Below are positions 44,712 to 54,044 of a DNA stretch of 64,000 bases, piece by piece (position 1 is the first letter of the stretch; each line of letters opens with the position of its first letter). Source of the stretch: Rhizobiales bacterium Y(2018) (GTDB taxonomy: Bacteria; Pseudomonadota; Alphaproteobacteria; Rhizobiales; Aestuariivirgaceae); the NCBI GenBank assembly GCA_005502925.1, contig SCPD01000009.1:62001-126000 (forward strand), given 5' to 3'. A program made the translations under genes and the position numbers. Below the pieces are notes generated by a model that worked only from the letters and a program-made list of their open reading frames with translations, did not search any database and was not told the origin of the DNA.

Positions 44712-45392
44712 TCAAGCCTGGCGACCGCCGATCTCATCGATATGACGCAGCATGTCGGCGGGCTCGGCGAAGACGCGATAGGCGCCGGAGCGCACCAGCT
44801 CCTCCTCGCCATAGCCACCGGAAAGAAGGCCTATGCCCAGTGCCCGGGCACGGCGCGCCGCCAGCATGTCCCAGATGGCGTCGCCCACCACCGAAGCGGT
44901 GACGATGTCGACGCCGAGACGGTCGGCGGCCTCGATGAAAAGGTCGGGATCGGGCTTGGCGAAACGCACCTGATCGCGGGTCACCACCGGCGTCTTTTTG
45001 AGATCGACGCCCAGGGTCTTGAGCACCGGCCCGGCGGTCTCCATCCGGCCACTGGTGGCGATGGCCCAGGGAATCTTGGCCTTGGTCAGATAGGCCAGCA
45101 ACTCCTTGGCGCCCGGCAACGGCCTGACCTTGGCCGAGCGCTTGGCGTAGGATTCCGCGTGGACGCGGCGCAGATGGTCGATGCGTTCCTTGCTGATCTC
45201 CTGGCCGACTTCCCTGAGCAGCATGTTGGCGAAAAGCCCGCCCGACATGCCGATGCGGCGATGGATGCGCCAGACCGGCAGCTCGATATTCTCGGAGAGC
45301 AAGGCGTCGTGCCAGGCGAGCACGTGATCATAGACGCTGTCGACGAGGGTGCCGTCGAGATCGAACAGGAAGGCGGGTTTCGCTACGGGCAT
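44712..45392 (-). CDS. HAD-superfamily hydrolase
   Basis: The 226-residue protein has all HAD motifs: FLFDLDGTLVDS (motif I nucleophile Asp), ATSGR (motif II), KPDPDLF (motif III lysine) and VVGDAIWDMLAA (motif IV). An alpha-helical C1 cap lies between motifs I and II. It resembles phosphoglycolate phosphatase and beta-phosphoglucomutase relatives, but the substrate cannot be called. It stands alone on the minus strand between two palindromic repeats. Confidence 0.92.
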   Translation of the reverse strand: MPVAKPAFLFDLDGTLVDSVYDHVLAWHDALLSENIELPVWRIHRRIGMSGGLFANMLLREVGQEISKERIDHLRRVHAESYAKRSAKVRPLPGAKELLAYLTKAKIPWAIATSGRMETAGPVLKTLGVDLKKTPVVTRDQVRFAKPDPDLFIEAADRLGVDIVTASVVGDAIWDMLAARRARALGIGLLSGGYGEEELVRSGAYRVFAEPADMLRHIDEIGGRQA

Positions 45393-45411
45393 GGCTTCCT
45401 TCAGCAGGTAC

Positions 45412-45454
45412 GCATCGGCTTATCCGAAAAGTCTGCAACTTTTCGGGTCGATGC
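45412..45454. repeat. Dispersed palindromic repeat, family A copy 2
   Basis: GCATCGGCTTATCCGAAAAG and the complementary TTTTCGGGTCGATGC enclose a short loop. The core is the same as in the copy at 14155. It lies 20 bases upstream of the HAD gene start. Confidence 0.6.
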
Positions 45455-45467
45455 CTTTGGATCATTG

Positions 45468-45516
45468 GCGCGGGATTCTCGCGAAAAACCGGTATCCACT
45501 ATTTCGCATCCCGCGC
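45468..45516. terminator. Inverted repeat at the 3' end of the stress-protein gene
   Basis: GCGCGGGAT (45468-45476) and ATCCCGCGC (45508-45516) flank about 30 bases, and the right arm touches the stop codon of the universal stress protein gene. It could end that transcript; it is also part of a repeat-rich 120-base gap. Confidence 0.4.
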
Positions 45517-46358
45517 TAATGCGACATGAGGACGGGCCGGGTCATGTCGTCGAGTACATGACGGGTGGCGCCGCCGAAGACGAATTCACGCAGGCGGCTG
45601 TGGCCATAGGCGCCCATCACCAGAAGGCCGGCATTGATCTCCTGGGCGCGCTTGAGGAGCGCCTTGCCGGCGCTCTCGCCGCCACTTTCCATGGTGCGCG
45701 CCTCGGCCTTCACGCCATGGCGCTGCAAGGTCGCCACGATGCGGCGCCCGGGCTCTTCCGGCGTGACCCGTTCTTCGTTCTTGGGGTCGACGCAGACGAT
45801 GTCGACGGCTTGCGCGTCCTTGAGGAGCGGGATGGCGTCGAAGACCGAGCGGGCCGCTTCGCGCCCGCCATTCCAGCCGACGACGACACGCGACAGATCG
45901 AGCACATGGTCGTTGCGCCGCGGCAGGACGAGCAGCGGACGGCCGGCGCCGATGAGCACGCGCTCGATGCAATCGAGCTCGACGCCTGAAACCTCGGCCG
46001 GGTCGGTGGCGCTGGCGATGATGAGATCGGCGGACTTGCCGTGGCTGATGATCTCGTCCGAGATCAAGGGTGAGCGGCCCTCGATGGCGATGAACTCACC
46101 TTGCAGCCCGGCCTTCTGCAAAGACGCTTCGAAAGTGCTCTTCACCTTGGCGAGATTGTTCTTGAAGAAGGTCTGATGGCCTTCGAACATCTGCGGCACG
46201 GCCTCGAAGCCGGTCGAGGGATAGATCTGCGCGGCCGGGATCGTATAGAGGCCGCGCACAAAGGCGCCACCGAGCTTGGCGATCTTGACGGCGGCTTCGT
46301 TCAGGGCTTCGAGACGGTTGATTTCATTGAGGGCGACGAGAACGGTCTTGTAAGACAT
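45516..46358 (-). CDS. Universal stress protein with two Usp domains
   Basis: The product is 280 residues from the ATG at 46358, which is seven bases after GGAG. An in-frame ATG six bases upstream sits on top of that site. The first Usp domain (SYKTVLVALNEINRL, about 1-145) lacks the ATP loop. The second (about 150-280) has the nucleotide-binding motif MGAYGHSRLREFVFGGATRHVL. Such tandem UspA-type proteins bind ATP and help survival in starvation or oxidative stress. It is monocistronic. Confidence 0.9.
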   Translation of the reverse strand: MSYKTVLVALNEINRLEALNEAAVKIAKLGGAFVRGLYTIPAAQIYPSTGFEAVPQMFEGHQTFFKNNLAKVKSTFEASLQKAGLQGEFIAIEGRSPLISDEIISHGKSADLIIASATDPAEVSGVELDCIERVLIGAGRPLLVLPRRNDHVLDLSRVVVGWNGGREAARSVFDAIPLLKDAQAVDIVCVDPKNEERVTPEEPGRRIVATLQRHGVKAEARTMESGGESAGKALLKRAQEINAGLLVMGAYGHSRLREFVFGGATRHVLDDMTRPVLMSH

Positions 46359-46528
46359 CGTCATTCTCCGTGTTGGGCACGATCCATGCGGGCATCGCGT
46401 CAGGCGCGATAACAGGCGCCCCCAATATATAGTCATTGCGATAGGAATTGCGAGCCCTGGCGCAGGGTTAGGAAAACCGGGCGCCGGCTTCGGTCAGGCG
46501 CTGCAAAGCGGCCAAGATACGAGAAGAA

Positions 46529-47296
46529 CTACGAATTCAGGCGGCCCCAGATGGCGCAGCCCAATATGCGTCCTAAAGGCTTCATCTGCAGCAAAGCGAC
46601 GCAGCTGGTGCTGTCCTCGGTCATCACGCTGTCCTTGGGCAGGGCCAAGGTTGTCCGCTCGCCATGCCACATGCCGACCGGCACGAGCTTGCGCACGACA
46701 TTGAGATAGATGATGTGCTGGCCGGCATTCTCGCCCTTTTCGATCTCGACCGGCACTTGCGGCGCGACCGACACGAACCACAGGCTCGCGGTGGGCGCCG
46801 GCGTGTCGAGCGGCGCCTGATCCACGGTGATCTGGAATTCCGTATCATTGGCGAGGATCGAGACCGGGACCCACATCGGCGGCGGATTGGCGAGCGAATG
46901 CTTGATCGCCGAGACGACGGCGCTCTTCTGGCTGCCGACCACATGGGCGGCGCCGTCGATGATCATCTGCGGCGTATAGACATCCATGTCGCCGCGCGCC
47001 TTGGCATATTTGTACTGGCGCTTGGAGTTCTCGGGCGAGGCCAGCGTGTCGCGCCAGCCGCGATAGTCCCAGTAGTCGACATTGTAGGTGAGCGCCACGA
47101 CATCCTTCATGGCGCGCACTTCCGCCATATAAGCATCGGCGGGCGGGCAGGAGGAACAGCCCTGGCTGGTGAAGAGCTCGACGATGGTCGGCCGCACCGT
47201 GTCGGCCTTGACGACCCGGCCCACGGCGCCGGTCGCGACCGCACCCGCGGCCAGCCCCAGCACCTGTCGGCGGGTCAGTTCAATCGCGTTCTGCAT
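46529..47296 (-). CDS. DUF1223 protein, exported thioredoxin-like
   Basis: The product is 255 residues from the ATG at 47296. The N-terminus has a twin-arginine motif (LTRRQVLGLAAG) followed by a hydrophobic run and AVGRVVKA, so Tat export is likely. The mature part starts with VELFTSQGCSSCPPADAYM, the DUF1223 signature with a CxxC pair like thioredoxins. No partner is evident. A disulfide or redox role in the periplasm is inference. Confidence 0.87.
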   Translation of the reverse strand: MQNAIELTRRQVLGLAAGAVATGAVGRVVKADTVRPTIVELFTSQGCSSCPPADAYMAEVRAMKDVVALTYNVDYWDYRGWRDTLASPENSKRQYKYAKARGDMDVYTPQMIIDGAAHVVGSQKSAVVSAIKHSLANPPPMWVPVSILANDTEFQITVDQAPLDTPAPTASLWFVSVAPQVPVEIEKGENAGQHIIYLNVVRKLVPVGMWHGERTTLALPKDSVMTEDSTSCVALLQMKPLGRILGCAIWGRLNS

Positions 47297-47401
47297 GCGG
47301 CCTATATGACGTAAACATGACACCCCTTCGAGTCACGTTCAGGTGAGCCCGCTCACGAGGGAGTGAGGGGCCATTCCTGACCTTTGGCACGCGATCAGAT
47401 C

Positions 47402-50110
47402 TCACGCCGCCTTGGCGAGACTACGCAGGACATAGGGCATGATGCCGCCATTCTTGTAGTAGTCCAGCTCGTCGAGCGTATCGATCCGGCACTGCAGGTC
47501 GATGACGCGACCAGCTCCATCCGGCGCCGTGATCATCAGCTGCAGCATGGCCCGCGGTTTCAGCCCTTCAGCTAACCCATGAATGGTTACTATTTCGTCA
47601 CCCTTGAGGCCGAGGGTCTGCCAGGATTCACCGTCCTTGAACTGCAAGGGCACCACACCCATGCCGACGAGGTTGGAGCGGTGGATGCGCTCGAAGCTCT
47701 GCGCCACGACGGCGCGCACGCCCAAGAGCTTGGTGCCCTTGGCGGCCCAGTCGCGCGACGAGCCGGTGCCGTATTCCTTGCCGGCGAAGATGACGAGCGG
47801 CACGTGCTCGCGCGCGTAGCGCATGGCCGCGTCATAGATCGGCATCTGCTCGCCGGACGGATAATGCTTGGTGACGCCGCCCTCGACACCCGGCACCATC
47901 TGGTTCTTGATGCGGATATTGGCGAAGGTGCCGCGCATCATCACTTCGTGATTGCCGCGGCGCGCGCCATAGGAGTTGAAGTCGACCGGGCGCACCTGGT
48001 GCTCGGTGAGATATGTACCGGCCGGGCTCGTCACCTTGATGTTGCCCGCAGGCGAGATGTGGTCGGTGGTGATCGAATCGAGGAAGAGGCCGAGGATTCT
48101 GGCATTGACGACGTCGGTCACCGGATCCGGCGTCATCTTCATGCCTTCGAAATAGGGCGGGTTCTGCACATAGGTGGAGGACATGCTCCATTTGAAAGTG
48201 AGGCCGCCTTCGACCTTGATCTTGCGCCATTCGGCGTCGCCCTTGAACACGTCCTTGTATCTGGTGGCGAAGGCCTTGCGGGTGACGTTCTTGCGCACCG
48301 CGGCGGCGATCTCCTTGGCGCCCGGCCAGATGTCCTTGAGAAACACAGGCTTGCCGTCCTTGCCGGTGCCCAGAGGATCCTTGCTCAGATCGACATTGAG
48401 CGAACCCGCCAGCGCATAAGCGACGACGAGCGGCGGCGAGGCCAGGTAGTTGGCGCGCACATCGGGATTGACGCGGCCTTCGAAATTGCGGTTGCCGGAC
48501 AAGACCGCGGCGGCGACGAGGTCGTTCTTCTTGATCGATTCCGAGATCGCCTCGGGCAGCGGGCCCGAATTGCCGATGCAGGTGGTGCAGCCATAACCGA
48601 CGAGGTCGAAACCGAGCTTGTCGAGATCCTTCTGCAGGCCGGAGGATTTCAGATATTCGGTCACCACCTGGCTGCCGGGGGCGAGCGAGGTCTTGACCCA
48701 GGGCTTCACGGTCAGACCCTTCTTTACCGCATTGCGGGCGAGAAGGCCGGCGCCGATCATCACCGACGGGTTGGAGGTGTTGGTGCAGGAGGTGATCGCG
48801 GCGATCACCACATCGCCATGGCCCAGATCGAAGTTGGCGCTGTCGACCTTGAAGCGCGTGTGCAACTTCTCGGCCTTCTTGAACTCATTGGCCATGACAT
48901 TGGCGAAGTCGGGGGCGGCGTTCCTGAGGGTGACGCGATCCTGCGGGCGCTTGGGACCGGCCATCGACGACTCGACGGTCGAGAGGTCGAGGGAGAGCGT
49001 GTCAGTGAAGACCGGATCTTCCGACTTCGCCGTCCAGAACATGCCCTGGGCCTTGGCGTATTTCTCGACCAGCGCGATCTGCGCTGCGGGCCGCGCGGTG
49101 CCCTTCAGATAATCGAGCGTTTCGGTGGAAACCGGGAAGAAGCCGCAGGTCGCGCCATATTCGGGCGCCATATTGGCGATGGTCGCCATGTCCTCGAGAG
49201 TCAGATTGGCGAGGCCGGGGCCGTAGAATTCGACGAACTTGCCGACGACGCCCTTCTTGCGCAGCATCTGTGTCACGGTGAGCACGAGGTCGGTGGCGGT
49301 GGTGCCTTCCGGCAGCTTGCCTTCGAGCTTGAAGCCGATGACTTCCGGAATGAGCATGGATGTCGGCTGGCCGAGCATGGCGGCTTCCGCCTCGATGCCG
49401 CCCACGCCCCAGCCGAGGACGGCCAGGCCGTTGACCATGGTGGTGTGGCTGTCGGTGCCGACGAGCGTGTCGGGGAAAGCATATTCGACCGTCTTGCCCT
49501 TCTCCTTGACCTTCTTGGTCCACACGGTGCGGGCGAGATATTCGAGATTGACCTGGTGACAGATGCCGGTGCCGGGCGGCACGACGCGGAAATTGTCGAA
49601 GGCGCCCTGGCCCCATTTGAGGAAGGTGTAGCGCTCGCCATTGCGGTCATATTCGAGCGCGACATTCTGCTTGAAGGCCTTGGAGTTGGCGAAGAAGTCG
49701 ACCATGACGGAGTGGTCGATGACGAGGTCGACCGGGGCCAGCGGATTGATCTTCTCGGGGTTGCCGCCGAGCGCCTTCATCGCATCACGCATGGCGGCCA
49801 AGTCGACTACCGCCGGCACGCCGGTGAAGTCCTGCATCAGCACGCGCGCCGGGCGGTAGGCGATCTCGTTCTCGGCCTTGCCGCGATTCTTGAGCCACTT
49901 GGCGAAATTGACGATGCTCTCCTTGGTGACCGAACGGCCGTCCTCATGACGCAGGAGATTCTCGACCAGGACCTTCAGCGAATAGGGCAGGGAGGAAATG
50001 CCCTTGAGGCCGTTCTTCTCGGCCGCCTTGAGGCTGAAATAGACATAGGTCTTGGCGCCTACCTTCAAAGTCTTCCGGCTTTTGAAGGAGTCGAGGGACG
50101 TCGCGGTCAT
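47402..50110 (-). CDS. acnA: Aconitate hydratase A
   Basis: The product is 902 residues from the ATG at 50110 (AAGGA upstream), matching the usual length of AcnA. The 4Fe-4S cluster ligands are in [13 protein letters not shown] and [14 protein letters not shown]. Other marks are [16 protein letters not shown] and the C-terminal swivel domain with [18 protein letters not shown]. It converts citrate to isocitrate in the TCA cycle. It is divergent from the ccm operon, a gene order often seen in Rhizobiales. Confidence 0.98.
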   Translation of the reverse strand: MTATSLDSFKSRKTLKVGAKTYVYFSLKAAEKNGLKGISSLPYSLKVLVENLLRHEDGRSVTKESIVNFAKWLKNRGKAENEIAYRPARVLMQDFTGVPAVVDLAAMRDAMKALGGNPEKINPLAPVDLVIDHSVMVDFFANSKAFKQNVALEYDRNGERYTFLKWGQGAFDNFRVVPPGTGICHQVNLEYLARTVWTKKVKEKGKTVEYAFPDTLVGTDSHTTMVNGLAVLGWGVGGIEAEAAMLGQPTSMLIPEVIGFKLEGKLPEGTTATDLVLTVTQMLRKKGVVGKFVEFYGPGLANLTLEDMATIANMAPEYGATCGFFPVSTETLDYLKGTARPAAQIALVEKYAKAQGMFWTAKSEDPVFTDTLSLDLSTVESSMAGPKRPQDRVTLRNAAPDFANVMANEFKKAEKLHTRFKVDSANFDLGHGDVVIAAITSCTNTSNPSVMIGAGLLARNAVKKGLTVKPWVKTSLAPGSQVVTEYLKSSGLQKDLDKLGFDLVGYGCTTCIGNSGPLPEAISESIKKNDLVAAAVLSGNRNFEGRVNPDVRANYLASPPLVVAYALAGSLNVDLSKDPLGTGKDGKPVFLKDIWPGAKEIAAAVRKNVTRKAFATRYKDVFKGDAEWRKIKVEGGLTFKWSMSSTYVQNPPYFEGMKMTPDPVTDVVNARILGLFLDSITTDHISPAGNIKVTSPAGTYLTEHQVRPVDFNSYGARRGNHEVMMRGTFANIRIKNQMVPGVEGGVTKHYPSGEQMPIYDAAMRYAREHVPLVIFAGKEYGTGSSRDWAAKGTKLLGVRAVVAQSFERIHRSNLVGMGVVPLQFKDGESWQTLGLKGDEIVTIHGLAEGLKPRAMLQLMITAPDGAGRVIDLQCRIDTLDELDYYKNGGIMPYVLRSLAKAA

Positions 50111-50262
50111 GGCTGATCCTTGGTGCAAATTGGTCCAGGCGGGATTTGTCGAGCATATAGGTCCATTTCCGTGACAATGCCAAGGCTGCATGTCACACAA
50201 GCGGGGCGGGGGATTGAGCGGAATCTGCCCAAGCGCAAGCGTAGTGGGGCTGCGCATTTCTT

Positions 50263-50431
50263 CTCCCGCAGCCGCCGAAGGCGGGGAGGGTGGCGCGCGG
50301 AACGCGCGACGGGTGGGGTCTCTCCGTGAGGGAATCTATCAGGCCAAATGATGAATACTTCTCAGCGGAGCGACCCCACCCGTCCGCCCTTTGGGCGGCC
50401 ACCCTCCCCGCGCTTCGCGCGGCGGAGGGAG
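50263..50431. repeat. Large interrupted inverted repeat between acnA and ccmA
   Basis: The 371-base gap between the divergent genes is dominated by this 169-base element. ACGGGTGGGGTC (50309-50320) is complemented at 50372-50383, GGGGAGGGTGGC (50283-50294) at 50398-50409, and CTCCC/GGGAG close the ends. The two arms are imperfect copies with extra small hairpins (GCGCGCGGAACGCGCG, CCGCCCTTTGGGCGG). It looks like a dispersed rhizobial intergenic element. It lies within the leader of ccmA, ending 50 bases before its ATG. I see nothing else in the gap. Confidence 0.75.
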
Positions 50432-50481
50432 ATTATTTGGAGCCTTTGCCTCATGCCTCCCGATGGGTTAAGCGGGGGCCG

Positions 50482-51084
50482 ATGGTCCAACTCCAAGCAG
50501 ACTCGCTTGCCTGCCAGCGCGGCGGCCGGACGGTGTTCACCGATGTGAAATTCACCCTGTCCTCTGGCCAGCTCCTGGAGCTCAGAGGTCCCAATGGCGC
50601 GGGCAAGTCCTCGCTCCTGCGGCTGATCGCGGGGCTGGGCGAAGCGGTTTCCGGCCAGATCACCCTCACCGGTGGCAACGGCGATCTCTCGATCGGCCAG
50701 CAGGCGCATTACGCCGCCCATCAGGAAGCGATCAAAGCGCCGCTGACGGTGGCCGAAAACCTGAAATTCTGGGGCGATTTCCTAGGCGGCGGGGATATGG
50801 CGGCGGCGCTTGCCGCCTTCGATCTCAAAGCGCTCGCCGATTATCCGGCCGCCCTTCTTTCGGCCGGGCAGAAGCGGCGCCTGTCGCTGGCGCGGCTCGC
50901 TCTGGTGCCGCGTCTCCTCTGGCTTCTCGATGAGCCGACGGTCGGTCTCGATGCCAATTCGCTCGACCGGCTGACAAGGCTGCTGCGCGGGCATCTGAGC
51001 AGTGGCGGGCTTGCGGTGGTGGCGACGCATGCGCCGCTCGACCTCATCGCCGACGCGACGCTCGTCCTGGGGACCGCCCGATGA
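50482..51084 (+). CDS. ccmA: Cytochrome c maturation ATPase CcmA
   Basis: The product is 200 residues from the ATG at 50482. An in-frame extension upstream would run through the inverted repeat. It has Walker A GPNGAGKSS, signature LLSAGQKRRLSLARL and Walker B LLWLLDEPTVGLD, with the short length typical of CcmA. It forms the CcmAB(CD) complex that releases the heme chaperone CcmE from CcmC. Its stop overlaps ccmB by four bases. CcmE, F and H are not encoded in this window. Confidence 0.95.
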   Translation: MVQLQADSLACQRGGRTVFTDVKFTLSSGQLLELRGPNGAGKSSLLRLIAGLGEAVSGQITLTGGNGDLSIGQQAHYAAHQEAIKAPLTVAENLKFWGDFLGGGDMAAALAAFDLKALADYPAALLSAGQKRRLSLARLALVPRLLWLLDEPTVGLDANSLDRLTRLLRGHLSSGGLAVVATHAPLDLIADATLVLGTAR

Positions 51085-51737
51085 AGCTCATCTGGGCGCT
51101 GATCCGCCGCGATCTCACGCTGGCGACGCGGCAGGGCGGCGGCGCCGGCACGGCGATCGGCTTCTTCGTCACGGTGATCGTGCTCCTGCCCTTGGGGCTC
51201 GGGCCTGACCAGGCGTTGCTGCAGCGCATCGCGCCCGGCGCCTTGTGGATCGCGCTCCTGTTGTCGGTGCTCCTCTCGGCGGAGCGGATCTTCCAGGCCG
51301 ATTACGAGGATGGCTCGCTCGATGCGATGGCGCTGGGCGTCGTGCCGCTCGAGCTCGTGGTGCTGGCCAAGGCGATGGCGCATTGGCTTACCACCTCCCT
51401 GCCGCTCGCCGTGGTCGCCCCCTTGTTCGGTTTCCTGATCAATCTCGATCCCCAGGACATCCTGCCGCTGTGGCTGGCAATGATACTGGGCTCGATTTTC
51501 CTGTCCCTGCTTGCGGCGCTGGGGGCGGCGATCACCGTGGCGCTCAGGCGGGGCGGTTTGCTGGTGTCGCTCCTGATCCTGCCATTCTACGTGCCCTGCC
51601 TGATCTTCGGGGTGGCGGCCAGCCGGGCATCCGAGCTCGTCCAGCCGTCGCTTCTGATCCTGACGGCGCTGGTGCTCGCCAGTTTCGTTCTGGTGCCGGT
51701 CGCCGCCGCTGCGGCGTTGCGCGCCTATCTGAAATGA
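51081..51737 (+). CDS. ccmB: Cytochrome c maturation permease CcmB
   Basis: The 218-residue protein has six predicted helices and the CcmB start LIWALIRRDLTLATRQGGG. GLGPDQALLQRIAPGALWIALL and LPFYVPCLIFGVAA are further family segments. It is the membrane partner of CcmA. Four-base overlap with ccmA. Confidence 0.95.
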   Translation: MKLIWALIRRDLTLATRQGGGAGTAIGFFVTVIVLLPLGLGPDQALLQRIAPGALWIALLLSVLLSAERIFQADYEDGSLDAMALGVVPLELVVLAKAMAHWLTTSLPLAVVAPLFGFLINLDPQDILPLWLAMILGSIFLSLLAALGAAITVALRRGGLLVSLLILPFYVPCLIFGVAASRASELVQPSLLILTALVLASFVLVPVAAAAALRAYLK

Positions 51738-51760
51738 AGCGGGGTCCCTAAAATAGAGCC

Positions 51761-52483
51761 ATGCAGAAATTCGCCAACCCGGCCCGGTTCCTCAAGCTCG
51801 CCGAGACGCTCCTACCTCCCATCTGGGGGGTAACGATCCTCGCTTTCGCCGCCGGGCTTTACATGTCGCTCGTCACCGCGCCGCCCGACTACCAGCAGGG
51901 CGAGACGGTGCGGATCATGTTCGTGCATGTGCCGGCCGCCTGGATGGCGCTGATGGTCTATACGTCGATGGCGGCGGCGAGCGTCATGGCGGCGATCTTC
52001 CGGCATCCGCTCGCCGACATGGCGGCCAAGGCGGCGGCACCGATCGGCGCCATGTTCTGCCTTCTCGCCCTCATTACAGGTTCGCTCTGGGGCAAGCCGA
52101 TGTGGGGCGCCTGGTGGGTGTGGGACGCACGTCTCACCTCGGTCTTCGTCCTGCTTCTTCTATATCTGGGCTATATGGCGGTGTGGCAGGCGATCGAGGA
52201 TCCGCATCGCGCCGCGCTCATCGCGCGCATCGTCGCCATTGCCGGCTTCATCAATGTGCCGATCGTGAAATTCTCGGTCGACTGGTGGAATTCGTTGCAT
52301 CAGGGCGCATCCGTATTCCGCATGGGCGGGCCTACCATCGATGCGCGGATGCTGTGGCCGCTGCTCATCATGGCGCTCGCCTACACGCTATTGTTCGTCG
52401 GGCTGCTGCTCATCGCCATGCGCAGCGAGATCGCCCAGCGCAAATTGCGCCAGCTGCGGCTCGCCGGCATCGAGGGGCGCTGA
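51761..52483 (+). CDS. ccmC: Heme-handling protein CcmC
   Basis: The 240-residue protein has six membrane helices and the tryptophan-rich heme motif GAWWVWDARLTS near residue 118, with conserved histidines in MFVHVPAAW and LHQGAS. It loads heme onto CcmE in the periplasm. The start is 23 bases after ccmB, and the TGATG overlap with ccmD shows coupling. Confidence 0.95.
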   Translation: MQKFANPARFLKLAETLLPPIWGVTILAFAAGLYMSLVTAPPDYQQGETVRIMFVHVPAAWMALMVYTSMAAASVMAAIFRHPLADMAAKAAAPIGAMFCLLALITGSLWGKPMWGAWWVWDARLTSVFVLLLLYLGYMAVWQAIEDPHRAALIARIVAIAGFINVPIVKFSVDWWNSLHQGASVFRMGGPTIDARMLWPLLIMALAYTLLFVGLLLIAMRSEIAQRKLRQLRLAGIEGR

Positions 52484-52641
52484 TGGACTGGAGCGCCGCC
52501 CATATTGATTTCGTCGTCGCCGCCTATGCGGTGAGTTTTGCCGGGCTCGCCTTCCTGATGGCCTTTATCCTGCTGCGCGACCGGAAATTGAAACGCCAGA
52601 TCGCCGCTCTCGATCGCAGCAAGGATCGCAGGGATGGCTGA
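52483..52641 (+). CDS. ccmD: Small heme exporter subunit CcmD
   Basis: A 52-residue gene: one membrane helix (IDFVVAAYAVSFAGLAFLMA) followed by a basic tail (RDRKLKRQI) facing the cytoplasm, the usual shape of CcmD. It needs ccmC context to be recognised. The ATG shares one base with the ccmC stop, and the end overlaps ccmG by eight bases. CcmD helps release holo-CcmE from CcmABC. Confidence 0.88.
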   Translation: MDWSAAHIDFVVAAYAVSFAGLAFLMAFILLRDRKLKRQIAALDRSKDRRDG

Positions 52642-53209
52642 CACCGCTCCGCCGCGCAAGACGCGCGCCTGGCTCACCCTTCTGCCGGTCGCCGTCTTCG
52701 CCCTCCTGGCGGTCCTTTTCTATCGCGGGCTGTCGGGCAATCCGGCCGACGTGCCGTCGGTGCTCATCAACAAGCCGGTGCCTGCCTTCACCCTGTCCCC
52801 CATCGCGGGGCTGGATCTGCCGGGTCTTGCCGATGGCGACCTCAAAAAGGGCGAGGTCACGCTCGTCAATGTCTGGGCGTCCTGGTGCGTGCCGTGCCGC
52901 GAGGAGCATCCGCTGCTCATGGAACTGGCGAGCCGCGGCGATCTGCGTGTCGTCGGCATCAATTACAAGGACGATCCGGAGAATGCCCGCCGCTTCCTGG
53001 TGACGCTCGGCATTCCCTTCACCGCCGTCGGCGCCGATCCCAATGGCCGGGCGGCGGTCGACTGGGGCGTCTATGGCGTGCCGGAGAGCTTTCTCGTCGA
53101 CGGACAGGGAACCATCCGCATGAAATGGATCGGGCCTCTCACCCGAGAAGCCCTGACAATACAAATCATTCCGAAGATCGAAGAGATCAGGCGCGGCGGC
53201 GGTTCTTGA
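52634..53209 (+). CDS. ccmG: Thiol:disulfide interchange protein CcmG (DsbE)
   Basis: The 191-residue protein has one N-terminal membrane anchor (LTLLPVAVFALLAVLFYRG) and a periplasmic thioredoxin fold with active site NVWASWCVPCREE (WCxxC). The CcmG-specific acidic insert VGADPNGRAAVDWGVYGVPE follows. It reduces apocytochrome c or CcmH before heme attachment. Its 3' end overlaps the converging MarR gene by 23 bases. Confidence 0.95.
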   Translation: MADTAPPRKTRAWLTLLPVAVFALLAVLFYRGLSGNPADVPSVLINKPVPAFTLSPIAGLDLPGLADGDLKKGEVTLVNVWASWCVPCREEHPLLMELASRGDLRVVGINYKDDPENARRFLVTLGIPFTAVGADPNGRAAVDWGVYGVPESFLVDGQGTIRMKWIGPLTREALTIQIIPKIEEIRRGGGS

Positions 53210-53687
53210 TCTTGAGGGCGGGCTTCGTATCGCTCTCTTCCTCGACGCGATCCATCTCGGCAGCGAGCAGAGCCAAGGCTTCGGTGAAGGACTTGCGGTG
53301 GCTGACCGGCACCGCGGCCAGCACCTGCTTGTCCACTTCATCGGCACCGGGCTGCGCCAGCTTCAGCATGCGCTTGCCGGAAGAGGTGATGCGCACCGAA
53401 TTGGTGCGGCCGTCATCCTTGGTGCGGCGACGCTGCAGATAGCCTTGCGCCAGGAGACGCGCGACGAGATCGGCCAGCGTCGAACGATCGATACCAGTCA
53501 TCTTCACCAGAGCCGTCTGGCTGACGCCTTCATTCTGATCGACGGCGATGAGAACGGTAAACTGGCGCTGTGTGAGTCCGGCCTTGCCGACCTCACCTTG
53601 ATAGACATAGGCGGCATACTGAGCCGCTCTCTTCAAAAGATGATATGGCGAGCGTGAAAGCTGCTTCACGTCTTTGTTGCCTGTCAT
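53187..53687 (-). CDS. MarR-family transcriptional regulator
   Basis: The 166-residue protein has the winged-helix core LTQRQFTVLIAVDQNEGVS, DRSTLADLVARLLAQGYL (recognition helix) and the wing RRRTKDDGRTNSVRI. A basic C-terminal tail (ALKIKNRRRA) is encoded in the stretch that overlaps ccmG. The effector and target genes are unknown. It stands alone, with a long noncoding region upstream. Confidence 0.92.
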   Translation of the reverse strand: MTGNKDVKQLSRSPYHLLKRAAQYAAYVYQGEVGKAGLTQRQFTVLIAVDQNEGVSQTALVKMTGIDRSTLADLVARLLAQGYLQRRRTKDDGRTNSVRITSSGKRMLKLAQPGADEVDKQVLAAVPVSHRKSFTEALALLAAEMDRVEEESDTKPALKIKNRRRA

Positions 53688-54044
53688 CGACCCCTACTCC
53701 TGCCGCGCCGCGAGCCGCCAGCCCCACCACGCGCCCTAACTTTGATGCCTCACTCCGGATGGTGTTGCTCCGCTTCCTCGCCCCGAAAATGCGAGAGCTT
53801 ATCGTTGCCGTCACCCGAAGCCATTTGTCCTAGCGCCTCGCAACGGCGACGGCAAGAGGATAAAGCAAAGCGCTCTTGTGCAATTGCGAGAAACATTTTT
53901 GTGATGGTCGGATGGCCGCATCGTCAGCATACGGAACGGTCTCCAGAGTACAGGACGTTCTCATAGAATCGTTCCTGCGCCCTATCTCCTTGTTTTGTGC
54001 ATCGGATTATCCCGATCCGATGCTCCAAATTGTGACAAGGCCAG
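53688..54044. other. Intergenic stretch upstream of the MarR gene
   Basis: These 357 bases between the MarR start and the YciB stop contain no gene I can support. The right end holds the repeat at 53977-54026. The part near the MarR gene should hold its promoter, but no clear -35/-10 pair or palindrome was found. Confidence 0.5.
53977..54026. repeat. Dispersed palindromic repeat, family A copy 3
   Basis: The left half (CTATCTCCTTGTTTTGTGCA then TCGGATTATCC) matches the copy at 14155 nearly base for base. The middle is shortened, so the arms ATCGGATTATCCCGATCCGAT pair almost directly. It lies 18 bases beyond the YciB stop and may mark the end of the dapF-yciB transcript. Confidence 0.65.

Noticed and set aside
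47579-50116. An 845-codon open frame on the plus strand opposite acnA
   Set aside because: It is the mirror of the highly conserved aconitase gene and has no recognisable domain.
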